NCBI GenBank assembly: GCA_947623455.1
Contig: OX392538.1
Coordinates: 34,719,001 to 34,783,000 of the forward strand
Length of the DNA stretch: 64,000 bases
From: Mimachlamys varia
Lineage: Eukaryota; Mollusca; Bivalvia; Pectinida; Pectinidae
Reading direction: 5' to 3'
In this document: piece by piece, positions 52,901 to 64,000 of the stretch
Position numbering within the stretch: position 1 is the stretch's first letter
How the letters are laid out: each line of letters starts with the position of its first letter
Translations under genes and position numbers: made by a program
Notes under the pieces: generated by a model
What the model saw: only the letters and a program-made list of their open reading frames with translations
What the model was told of the DNA's origin: nothing
The model's database searches: none

Positions 52901-54885
52901 TATACACCATAGATCATGGTCTTACCTGTGTGTCATCAGAGATCACGTAGTATTGTGTACAAATATCACAAAGGGAGTCGATTTAAACTCAACGCCATAT
53001 ACAACAAACGTGCATTATTGGTTCATCGGGACTTTATATATTGTCATAACACAGGATGGCATCGTATGGCACTGGCAGTCCATTCACCATAGGCGACAGA
53101 GATCAAATCATTTGTGAATAGATGCAACGACTTGTGCGTGCATTGCATGTTATTGAAAATGCACACGGAAGAAATACCGTGTTACATTTGTTGCACTGAG
53201 ATTTCCGTTTTCTGAATTATATATAAGGTTGAGAGACTTAAACGCTACAAATGCTGAGAGACAAGTACTACTTGATAGTGACATTAGCTTAAGCGGATTA
53301 TTTGACAATGCTTTGTGAAAGAAAGAGAATTTAATAAGATATTTCACGTTTTGTTTTGTGTTTACCTCGGAGTTACTTTTGCAGATTTCATAACACTAAC
53401 AAGGAGCTTTAATATGTTGAGCATTGTCTGAAACAATATTACCTGCTTATTGATTTTATTACGAGTATTTTATGCTTCGATTAATGTAGAAGTTATATTT
53501 TTTGAAACGACTTAATATTTCAAAGCATGATGCTTATCCTTAACATTATCTTATGTAACATAAATACATAGGAAATTATTTTTCGATGGAGTGGCTTCGT
53601 ACAATGTAAACAAATCAGCAGCATCATTCAGAAAAGCGAGTTGTTATGTGTTAAAATATCGATTTCATGCCGCTAACGGAAATAATGAACCATGGAGAAA
53701 TGATATTACGGCAGACCTAATTACTCAAGTTAATAGAACTCGCTACCGTGTTATACACTAAGGAGACATTTGCTGAGTAATACGGGACAAGCATAAAGAT
53801 GCATAAAGTGTATCCAAACTTAACAATATGACTAGAGACGCCTCACTATACAATATGGTAGGAAAAACATACTGTAGATGAAGAGGAGATGTATTCAAGG
53901 AATGAAAACTACACGTCGCTTTGGCTCAATATGCTGAACAGAATTACCGTGATACTGTGCCCCTTATAAAGTGAATATGACAGCGAGAAGAATGGCAATA
54001 AAGTACAGGTAAGATGTATAAAATTTACTATTGTGACATAATCCTAATTTGAATTCTGTTCTTGAACACTGGATGCGTGCTTCAACAAAAAATGGTAAGA
54101 TTTGTGCTGCACGCGGAAAATATTGGTAGTTTTGAGAATCTTTATTTCAAATACATGTTAGCTTTGATCGATCTGGATGAAAGGAACATACATTGAAAGA
54201 TAGGAAGATGACGGGATTGTATGATTTTTTTTTTGAATTTACCAGTAACAAGTAAAAAGAATACCACGTACAAAATCCCCTTCATACAAAGCATTTTATA
54301 GATGACGTTTTAAATTATTTATCACTAAACACGGTGATATTCTTGAAACAGTATTCGAGCTTTGCCATGAAAATGCTTTTACCTAAACTGAACCAGGGCT
54401 TTCCCAGGTGTGATAATACGTGTTATACATAAAATTGTGTTTGTGTCAAAGTCTAAGGCATACCCAACTTTCCATTCCTTTTTTTCTATCCAAGCTTTCA
54501 TATATTGCATAATGTCTCGCCAGGTACTTTCAGCATTACCTAATCTGGTAAGATGTCAGAATACCGTTCCTAGATTATGGCTAACTACAGTTTCCATCCC
54601 CATATGTGGAAAATACAAATCGTTTACTCAATTATAGATTTCTAAAGGGATTTAAAAATATTAATAATATGTTTTAAATATTAACAAGAAAATAGTATAA
54701 GTGCAATGACTTACTGAATACAATCAACCGAGAGTTAAATATTACTTATATAGATTCTTAATAAACTCAAACCTGTATAAAGGCCACCAAAGTGACAGTG
54801 CAAAAGTGTTCTTTATAGACAGGTGTGATTTATACACAGGTCAATTACTAAGAGTGTGTCTGAAGAATCTGTCCTTATGTTCAAA
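52901..54885. other. no gene seen
   Basis: About 2 kb of AT-rich DNA; no domain, RNA gene or repeat boundary recognised. Confidence 0.4.
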
Positions 54886-54888
54886 TGT

Positions 54889-55175
54889 CATCTTGACGTT
54901 TTGGAGTTTGCTTATTAGTGTGCTTGCTTGTTGTGATGACAATGATGATTCGGTTCTCGTTTTGAGGATTGATGCTTACCAAAAATTACATGGCGGGTGT
55001 CGTCGATGAAGCAGAAGACACTTACTCTTCCGGAACACCTGGTCTTTTTCTCTTGTGCTTTTACGAAAGTCGCTATGTAAATATTTCCTTTGTTCCTACA
55101 ATGCCTCTAGTTTAATCGACTTTAAGTTCGGATTATGGTATTGTTGACGCTTTGGTATTCTCTGATTTTTTTTTT
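54889..55175 (+). repeat. family C repeat, long copy
   Basis: Collinear with 51246-51543. It keeps the block ACATGGCGGGTGTCGTCGAT, AAGCAGAAGACACTTACTCT and CCGGAACACCTGG, and ends TCTGATTTTTTTTTTG. Confidence 0.7.
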
Positions 55176-56615
55176 GTTATAAAGAGTTGTTATTTGTGAC
55201 AGGGGTGACGGTTTATAGATTAAAATTACTTGAAAATAAAGCCAAAGTTCCAATATGTTCAACACGTCATTCTATACTGAAACTAAATTTCTATTCTATA
55301 CTTCAAATCAAAGATTTTATTTCAAAATGAGGTGTGATGCATTCATTTTGAGGTGGCAAATTCGCCAATATTACTTATGTTCGGTAACACGAATTAGCTG
55401 ATACTATTTCAATTCTATATAAACATCAACCCTATTACTCACGTGGTTTGTCTTTGTTCCTGTGTGAAATTTCATGATGGTCAATAGAAATTTAGCATTC
55501 AGTAGTCAGAATTTCGATATTTTGTTGAAAACTATTTCACCATTTAAACACATATCTATGCGACAGACATACATAACTAACTGATTGATGAATGGCTGAA
55601 ATATGCTATACAAAAACCTGTGAAATATTACAAGTATCATTAACCCCGCTGCCTTAAGAATTTTGTAATTAAACTTGCAAAATATGTGAGCCAAGGTAAG
55701 ACTTCAGTTGTAATTATGATTGTCCTTTGATCCTCTTAGCAAGTGTATATTTGATGCTATTTTGAATAAAAGTTCAGCGAAATTACTTCCATTCAATGTT
55801 GTAATCATTGATGGTCGTAAATAATTGTGTTATTAAACCACTTAAACATTTTGAACAACATTCTATACGAAACCTGAATGTCCATATTTGTTGACGTGTT
55901 CACACCTTTATAGTATATTTGAACAGACTTACAAAAGGCAAACATGCCAATATTTACAAACATCTTCTTCATAGTCTATAAATAGCCTAAGTAAATACTA
56001 AGTGTCGTTATCGATCTTCCTTATCTGCTGTTTAATCCCATAGCATGAGCATACTATATACCTGGACAAGCAACTGACAAAGGTATGAGATACATTGGCA
56101 AGCCCGAAGAAGGCTAAAAACAAAACACTTACAATAGCAAACATATATCCGAATTGTCGATTAACAGAGTTGTAGAGCTAAACGTGTACATAGAGATGCA
56201 TTTGTTTGTTTTGATGAGTTTTAACATGGCAGGAGGCGTACGATTTTGGCTTGTAATTAGCCGTGGCATTAAAGGGGATCAAAGACCAATCCCTTTATTG
56301 ATCGCAGTATTGATCTCGTTGTTCTCATTCAATGTGTTTGACCAAGCTTGATAACCTTCAGTTTAAACAAAGTGTCGTCTGCTTTTAAACCTTTTATGAT
56401 TTGTGGATATCCTTTCATCGGGTTTATTTTAGGTTTAATAGCATATAAATATATATTGAATTTTTCGCTGTCTTTTTATCATATTTACTTAATTAATTAG
56501 GTATTCAATCCAACATCAACAGATGATACGCTATTCAAATCGCCTTGCATCCGTGGTCCGTTCTTACAGAATTCTTGTTATCGGTATTTTTTGATAAGTT
56601 CTGAAAGGATCATGT
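55176..56615. other. no gene seen
   Basis: AT-rich DNA; short open frames only. Confidence 0.4.
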
Positions 56616-56619
56616 TAAA

Positions 56620-57625
56620 AATACCCCGCAACGAAGTTGTAGGGGTATACTGGTACATTGTATCTGTCTAGATATCTGTCTGTTATCCGCAGTAACTTGT
56701 CCGGAGTTATCCTACTTAACTAACTGGTAGATTTCGAAGAAACTTCACATGAACGATCAGTTTGTTATGGAGTTGTGCATTGGCAATATTAATTTCGACC
56801 CTTTTTAGGGAGTTATTGAATACTGCAATTTCATTTAAATGATATGTCCAACATTGCAGATCCTTGTCTAACACCAGTTGACATTAAACAAACAATGTTT
56901 AATTATCTTTGGATGTCAGTCGAAGCATTGATGTCACACTGATGTATTCAATTAATATACACTTTACCCCCTTAAGTAACTTTCCATTGATGACCCATGC
57001 AGAGTTATTCTCCTTTTATGTAAAAAAGTGATTCAGTCAGTTTACAATGGATCCTTTTAAAATTTTGTGGGAACAGCCAGTACAATATGGAGATGTGCAT
57101 CCTGAAGTAGCTTTGCCTTCCCCACCCTTTACGAAGAATTAGCCGCCTATTATATTTAAAAAAATGACAAAAAATTACAAAAATATTTTGCCCGGCTATG
57201 CAATCAAGCAGTTTACAATCTATCTTTTGTTTTAAATGTGTGGAAAAACCCAGTACAATATTGAAATGGGCACCTTGAAGTAGCTTTGCATTCCAAACCT
57301 TTTATGAAGAATTAGCCCCCTTTATGTGAAAAATTGACATAAGTTTTGTCCGGATATGCAATAACGCAGTTTACAATGGATCTTTATAAAAAAGTATGGG
57401 AAAACCGAGTACAATATTAAAATGACTATGTGCCCCTTTTATTGTCTTTACATTTTTTACCTTTATATAAAAAATTTAACGAAAAATCGTCTTGCCATGC
57501 ATTTGATCAGTTTTGCATACTGACGTCGTTGTAATGTTATTTACCTTTTATTCGTTTTTTTTCATTTTATGAGGATAGCCCGGGAGGGGGTGTATTAGTC
57601 GGCCATCCTGGCGAGAGTTCTAGTA
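56620..57625 (+). repeat. family E repeat, long copy with internal tandem units
   Basis: Starts AATACCCCGCAACGAAGTTGTA and GGGGTATACTGG and ends GGGGTGTATTAGTCGGCCAT and CCTGGCGAGAGTTCTAGT. Inside, units of about 165 bp recur from 57035, 57205 and 57365: GCAGTTTACAATGGATC, TGTGGGAA..CCAGTACAATAT, then CTTTTA.GAAGAATTAGCC. No coding frame spans it. Both ends recur at 47285-47765. Confidence 0.65.
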
Positions 57626-58890
57626 AATATTAGTTAACTTTTGTCCAAAGTTGTACATGGTTTATTTTCGTACCGATCTGTCTATATAGGATATAGTCTA
57701 CAGAGAGCCAATTTGAATTTAATTTTTAGATTTTAAAGACATGAAGGTTATCTTTGGTTTGCCTTTTAATTTTGGGAATGATCAACAAATTTTCATCAGA
57801 GATGATTTTGAAATGAAAGTTAGTTGTGACCTTTAAATTCTGTAAGCAATCAGAAAAAAACAAAATGGCTTGGCCATATTGGATTTAAAAAAGTTGATTT
57901 AAGTTGCTTAAAGTGCATGTGTAGTTCCTCTTGGTCTTTTGTGCTATTTTGTTTTTGGAATTTAGAAAAAAAACAATTGTCATAGGCTCCTATTTTTAAA
58001 TAAGTATTTTCTTTTTCATTACAGAAATTCACAAATTTCATGTAACAGAAAATTACACGAAAGACAATAGAAGCGAAAAGGTAAAAGGTTAAACTTTTTA
58101 GGAACAAATCAAGATTGTTAAAGTGGGCGCCAATATCCTTCTGGGATCTCTTGTTTTTCAAATTAACATTTGTCTTGTACTTTCTTGTTGGTTTGATATA
58201 ATATCCTTAAGCATGTTTTGTCTAATTATATTGACCTTAATGGCCATTGTTGTATTGATGTGCCGTTAAGAATAATGCCCGAAATGATTTCTGTATAAAA
58301 GTTGTTTGAATACAGTGTACATGATATTTGTCGGACTGAGATACGTTTTGATTATTGCATTTTGTAACACTATTTCACAAACTTAAAATGACTAGGGAAT
58401 TGTTTTTCTTTTAACTTGTATATTTGTTCTTAACTTACAGGAATATAAAAACATGTGCAATATTTATCAATAATCGATATAAAAACTCCATAAACATATT
58501 TTTATTTTGTTAAACACTTCAAAGTATTCGCATTCTAAATATATCAGATTTTACGCCATAACACACGGGCAATAAATATTGAGCGTGACACTGACAAACA
58601 GAATATCTGATAGCAAATTGCAAATGGTTTGTTAGCTTTACAATATTCTTAATATCATGTTGAATTTTACATGTAGACAAAACCAACAAAACCAAACTCA
58701 ATATGGCAATAATTAATAAAGCCCCAAACTCCCTGTTTTAAAAGTAAAAAAAATCATCGGTAAACGACACTTTAAGGAAATATTAAAACGTTATGTTATT
58801 TATAAATAGGTGTGAAAAACAGAGTTTAAACCATGCACGTTTCCTTTGATATTAAACCGAATTACCGGTATATGATGCTATTAGTTAACC
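57626..58890. other. no supportable gene
   Basis: AT-rich DNA; the minus-strand open frame at 57850-58161 has no domain. Confidence 0.35.
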
Positions 58891-58894
58891 TTAG

Positions 58895-59052
58895 TTAGCG
58901 AGAGGTATTATTGTGGGAGGAAACCGGAGTACGCGGAGAAACCCCACGTGGTAGCGCAGGCGACCCTATACATGTTCATGTCCAGTCGGGGAATCGAACC
59001 CCGACCACCTTGGTGAAAAGTAAGACCGCTATCCTCAGCGCCAACCGACAAT
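58895..59052 (-). mobile_element. tRNA-derived SINE copy
   Basis: Same family as 37790-37955. On the minus strand the head is damaged near the A box, but GGTCGGGGTTCGATTCCCC (B box), CACGTGGGGTTTCTCCGCGT and ACTCCGGTTTCCTCCCAC are clear. It is shorter at the 3' side. Confidence 0.7.
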
Positions 59053-60390
59053 CCTTAAATGTTAATTAAGTAGCATTTAACTGAAGTCGAAAGTTGAAAA
59101 CAATAATCGTTTTGGTCTATCGAAAAAAAGGAAATATCTTTCAAATTGTTTACTTGTACATGGATGTTTTATGTATTTTAAATTTTTTTTTTTGACATTA
59201 CGGACTCGGGAACCCTTTGAGGTACAGATAGGTCATAGCCCTGGTGTGCGTCACTGCATCATCTTTAAAAAATGACTATTTTAATGCGTTTACCGGATTA
59301 TATTTTGCATGTGCATTCACATTATTAAACCGTTATGTCTGGATCCTAATTTGCACCGAAAACATAATATAATGCACCTATAACCATGCTGATGAAAGCA
59401 AAAGAAATTATCCACGAGGCATTTGAACAAATGAAAACTACGGCAGGTCATTAAGGTCGACAGGCTTATGCCTGACTGTTTATCAGAACATTCATTAACT
59501 GATTTCTTTTTCATTATTTGTACATTTCTAAAGAAAGTCGAGTCCTTAGCCTTGAAACTAAAACAGGTATTTTAAAGATTCACACAACCTGATTGGTACT
59601 TTCCGGAGAATGCTTGAAACACTATATTTATTCGTCGGTCCTCCCTACAGCTTTATTTTACCTAAACTTGAAATCAGAATTCAGCAAATATTATAAATCT
59701 TCCTATCCTGACGTTAAACAGATTAAAAACAAACTTTATCTAAATATACTAAGTAAAGCAACTGCATGTGCAGCAAGGGAGATCTGATGGTTGTCCTACT
59801 TATTACCCCTGACTTACTGACCGATAACGTACAATTTGCAGCCTTTTTGTTTGGCAGGTCTGTATATAATGCGTATTACAAAGAGCTTATTTTCATAATC
59901 ATAGGACCGTCATATAAGAGTTGTATGGTGGTATGCACTGAATGTATTTTGTATTGTATGGATTTTTTTGCTCTGCGTTTACCTAACAGAAAACGCGCCC
60001 TCTTAAAACCGAGGTGTATAATTTTATCACAGATATGCATTGTAAGAATTCAATCATGATAAATACTTAACAGATATGAAATTAGCGTGTTGCACAAAAT
60101 CACCCAATGGTAATTATAGGGTTATTAACTGCCATGACGCAGTTCAAAGTTATAGCATTCATATACTGTCGAATTCTTCATGATAATTTCAAATTCGTGG
60201 AAAGAATACGTCTAGTGTATTCATTCGCACGTTTTCAGAGACGACCCATTTTTGAACATCTACAGGATCATTATGATGTTGAATTTTCCTGCTTCTTTAA
60301 TTAGAAGACTTATCAAAATAACAATTTACAGTACATCGGATCCGCCCTTGCTATCTACATTTCTTTTCTATCATACTTCTTTTTCAGGGA
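59053..60390. other. no gene seen
   Basis: AT-rich DNA; open frames without domains. Confidence 0.4.
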
Positions 60391-60394
60391 TGCC

Positions 60395-60520
60395 CTTTTT
60401 TAGACATATAGAACACCCTTACACTCGCATAATCAACATATACATATACATGTACACTCATCGCATACACCGGTAGTCCTTAACTCGTCCTCGCTGTTGA
60501 TAGGACGAAAAACAGTAAAA
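60395..60520 (-). repeat. family A repeat fragment, minus strand
   Basis: ACACTCATCGCATACACCGGTAGTCCTTAAC and GCTGTTGATAGGACGAAAAAC, in reverse family order. Confidence 0.5.
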
Positions 60521-60619
60521 CAAACAAATTTCCCCCCTTCTTAAGAGGATAATCATTTGTAGGTAAAAATGTTATGTAATTGTCATGCTGTTGACACAGT
60601 AATTGGATAATATTTGTTG

Positions 60620-61100
60620 CCGTAAATGCACGTAACTATTAATCAAGGGATCATAACTCCGCTAAATAATGTTCGCAATAAGTGGCGATCGCGCTTGTAA
60701 CCTTACCTTGTAACCGAAATTCAGGGAATTCGGATAATGTGTTGCTATTATTGCACTGAAATGGAAGAAAATGAAATTTTTCGTTAATCAAGGGGTCATA
60801 ACTTCGCTAGATAATGTCTGCGAAAAGTGGCGATAGAACTTGGCTGTGGCCTTTAGAAATTTTATCTTTTAAGCAACTGTCAAGAAAATTGGATACAATA
60901 TGTTGCTATTATTGCAAGGAAACGGAGCGAGACAGACGGACGGATAGAGGGACCGACGAACCCGAATGAATATCCCCCGTTTAGGTGACCTTGACATTGA
61001 CCATCCCAAGTGGAAACACCAATGTGAAATTAGATAAAATCGGTTGAAATAAAGTTGCTAAAGCGAAGACAAGGTTTTATTTTCTTTAAATAGTAACAGT
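60620..61100 (+). repeat. LINE-like 3' tail with two internal units
   Basis: TTAATCAAGG(G)ATCATAACTCCGCTA, ATAATGTTCGCAATAAGTGG and TTGCTATTATTGCA occur twice (from 60640 and 60787). They are followed by GAGACAGACGGACGGATAGA and AAATCGGTTGAAATAAAGTTGC. Typical of mollusc non-LTR element ends. Confidence 0.5.
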
Positions 61101-62540
61101 GACGTCGACCCTGATACGCTGAAACACAGTTCATTATATGTATTATAATATTTAACATACATTTTAAAGTTTGATAAAAATCGGTTGAGAAATTAAGTTA
61201 CTGGAGTGAAAACAAAGATTGTTTCTACAAAAAAGAAACATAAACCTTCATGTTGCCCCTGGAACGCTGAAAAGCAAACTCGTCCGAGGTATTATGATAA
61301 AGTTATGACGAATATAACGTGTTTAAGGATACCTTAAAATAATACTAAAAATTGATTTTCATATCCATATCAACATCTTTTATTAATAATATCTAAACAT
61401 AATCTCATATAAAGTATCTTGTTAAACAATTATGAAAACTATGATAATTATTCCGGCAGTACAAATGCTGCACGTGATGATAAAATCCGATCCCTTGACT
61501 TGTGGGCATGCTTCTGAGATCCACACCAGCTACAATAATGTTAAATACGGAATTAAAGGGAAGCTGCGTTGGAATTACAACACGTTTTAACTTTAAAGAA
61601 TCAGGGTTAGTAACCCTGGGATTATCATTTTGCAATACCAAAAGTACTAGAAGAATAATTTGTGTTTTTGATAATTCAAAAAAGCTTTTTTATGCTTTGC
61701 AAATACTTTCGAATATTGAATAGAGAACATTTCATGGTTTTTAAAAGCGTGACTTTAAACTGTATTCACAGAGACATGCAACAATGACTACCATCTGTAA
61801 GTAATAACTGTTAACAAAGAAAGTAAGGTATTGGCTATGTCATAAATGACAATCTATTGCTACTGTACAATGATATAATCAAATAGCTATTCAGCATTAA
61901 AATTTTATATTATACAGTGTCAACAATACAAGCTTACAATAGTTTATCGTACATAATACATCGTTTGACAATGCTAACGTATTAGATGTACGGTTAGAGT
62001 AAAGTTCTCCCACACATAGAAATGAGAAACGTGTCATTATGCTTTGAGTTCCCATTTTATAGGATCCGACAGTTGATTTCTACAGTACTCATAACACCTG
62101 TTCGGTGTCCATTTAATTTTGTGTGACGGTTTCAACAAACCATTGGCAAGTCATTTCACAAGGGTACTCTTACCTATCTCCTGACAAACTATTATATTGG
62201 ATATTTTCCCATGTAACAGTGCTGGTAAAATGCATATCCTAATTAACGCTTCCTTACTCTCTGCATACTACGTAGGATCTGGGGTCATAATGGGTCATGT
62301 TCTGGTGAACTTTTTGCATTAGTCAGTCATATTATCGCTTAGAGAATCGTGCAACTGAAGAAATTACCCTATGTGTGCGTTGAACTCGCGTTGATCATAA
62401 AGTACATAAGAATATGATTCAAAGGTCATCAGAATAAGATCTCATCTTTAGAGATGTCAAGTGATCTTAATATAACGGAGTGAAAATAAGGATCAGCGTT
62501 TTAATGATATTGCGATTTATAATGTTTCCATGATGAAATG
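61101..62540. other. no gene seen; weak MITE relic
   Basis: A degraded relative of the CAATCTGA MITE may lie at about 62230-62515 (GGATCTG, GTCATAATGGGTCATGTTC, then GGAGTGAAAATAAGGATCAGCGTTTTAATGA), with poor ends. Confidence 0.35.
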
Positions 62541-62542
62541 GG

Positions 62543-62612
62543 TGGTCGGGTGTCGCAGTGGATAGCGCACCTGCCTTTAACCGATGTGAAACATCCGGGC
62601 CAACAAAACAGT
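62543..62612 (+). mobile_element. internally deleted SINE copy
   Basis: The head TGGTCGGGTGTCGCAGTGGATAGCGCACCTGCCTTTAACC is followed directly by the SINE tail GAAACATCCGGGCCAACAAAACAG. The B box and the central domain present in the copy at 37790-37955 are missing. Confidence 0.6.
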
Positions 62613-63025
62613 TAAATATAATTAATATAACTAAAACAAGTTTATATTTATATGATGAAATCAATCAAATGCACTCGAAATACTGCTTGTATATTTTCGT
62701 CATCAAATGATATGCAGTTACTATCAAGACAAGGAAGAAATGTTGATATTTATTGATACGTTTTATCAAAAATTTATGTGTTGAGCAAAAGATGCATTAC
62801 CCTTCGGAATACTTACTGTCAATACGATAAGCCGTCAAATCTGTACATAATGGGCTAACAATCCAAACACCAAGTAAAATTGATTTTACCTCCACCACCC
62901 CCCCCCCCCCCAAAAAAAAAAGGAAAACGACATAGTCGTCCAGATCCTCCGCCCAAGGAAATATCGTTTTACTACACGACACTAAAGTGAACATTAAGCA
63001 AGAGTGTATGGATTTTAAGTCTACC
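62613..63025. other. no gene seen; C/A homopolymer junction
   Basis: 62898-62911 is a 14-C run directly followed by an A run. Confidence 0.4.
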
Positions 63026-63029
63026 AAGA

Positions 63030-63250
63030 AAGTTTCATCAAAATCTGATCATTCCTTCAAAACATATCGGGTGGAAAGCAATCAGGTCAAACCAGTCTTA
63101 TTAAATATGCACGGAATACGCCAATACTCGAACTTGAGCAAGGGGTTTAGGTAATAGGTATACTAAGCAAGTTTCATCAAAAGCCGATCATTCCTCAAAG
63201 TGAACCGGACGGACGGACGGAACCCATTTGCAGATACCCTTCGTTGGGCG
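63030..63250 (+). repeat. LINE-like 3' tail with GGAC repeats
   Basis: Two units of GTTTCATCAAAA(T/G)C(T/C)GATCATTCC, then GACGGACGGACGGA and GTTGGGCGGGGGATAA. Related to 50740-50960. Confidence 0.5.
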
Positions 63251-64000
63251 GGGGATAATAAACCAGTTTGTGTATGTGTATTTGCGTTACTTATTTCTCT
63301 GCTATTTATGCGGGCGTTTAATCACCGTAGGCACCGGTCCATAAACCCCAGCAGCAGTTGTTGGGGCATAACAACCCAATAACAACAAAACTGAAACACA
63401 TCAAGCCAGGCCAAATAGTACGTGTTCGTATAAGGTAAAAAATGAAAGCACACCTGGAAAACGTTTTCAAACTGTGGAGAAAAGACATAAATCATTTCGT
63501 TCATATCTGTGTGCTTAGATTAACGGCCTGCAATACATCAATATCCGAATTGACAACATGTCGGTCATAAAAAGGTTTACACCAATAAACTTGTTTTAAT
63601 GTGGTGCATTCTGTTTATATCGATCTCCGTGCTCTGTACTTCAAAGACCTGCGTTTCTATCAATTTTTAATATTGAGGTTAAAGAGTCTAGACATTTCAG
63701 CAGTTTGAAAAATGTTATTTTTATGATTGATTCGTGAAAATATGTTTTTTTGATACATTTTTAATGTGCATGGTGAAGGTAAGTTAATCCAAACCAGGCG
63801 CGTCAAGTTTGATTTCACTGGTTTTACTAGTCTACTGTAAATTGTGTTTGCAACCCTACACTCGGCAGCACATAAATGTTTCTACCTGTTTATGTCCTGC
63901 AGCAGATACACGTCATCTAAGAACGAATTTATATAACGACATTTTAATACGGATTCCGGACCGGAGTTGCGGTACGGAGAGAGTTTGTGACATTAAGGCG
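63251..64000. other. no gene seen
   Basis: AT-rich DNA to the window end. Confidence 0.4.

Overview
The window looks like invertebrate, AT-rich nuclear DNA, most plausibly from a bivalve mollusc and perhaps a scallop. The reasons are intron-bearing genes with GT-AG junctions and AATAAA signals, CCGT-type short repeats at the ends of interspersed repeats, tRNA-derived SINEs, and dense interspersed repeat families. There is no sign of bacterial gene organisation. The species call is inference from repeat style and was not tested by a search.

Three host genes can be supported. Two are tandem, same-strand paralogues of about 115 codons: gene 1 (coding span 8930-11761) and gene 2 (18423-21034). 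Each has a TATA box, a short non-coding leader exon and three coding exons with identical intron phases (1, then 2). Each encodes a small secreted, acidic protein with the cysteine layout C-X3-C-X20-C-X3-C. I do not recognise the family. The third gene, on the minus strand (24557-29498), is a three-exon, 12-membrane-segment major-facilitator transporter of the sodium-dependent glucose transporter 1 / MFSD4 type, 559 residues as assembled here.

The rest is mostly mobile DNA. A mariner transposase tail is cut by the window start (2-436). A complete but mutated hAT transposon (32712-36360) keeps both terminal repeats and a two-exon transposase pseudogene. An internally deleted non-LTR retrotransposon lies at 36540-37560. 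There are several MITEs: a 10-bp-duplication MITE nested in a palindromic one (985-1525), a second copy with 9-bp duplications (14064-14437), and a TTAA-flanked MITE nested in another repeat (27899-28285). At least four interspersed repeat families (called A, B, C and E below) recur many times, with SINE copies at 37790, 58895 and 62543, a 60-bp minisatellite (49800-50152) and several long hairpins.

Layout: 0-7 kb transposon relics and repeats; 7-21 kb the secreted-protein gene pair; 21-24.5 kb repeats; 24.5-29.5 kb the transporter; 30-37.6 kb hAT and LINE relics; 37.6-64 kb repeats and AT-rich DNA with no gene I can support. The two paralogues are probably co-regulated, since their proximal promoters and leader exons align. 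No functional link between them and the transporter is visible.
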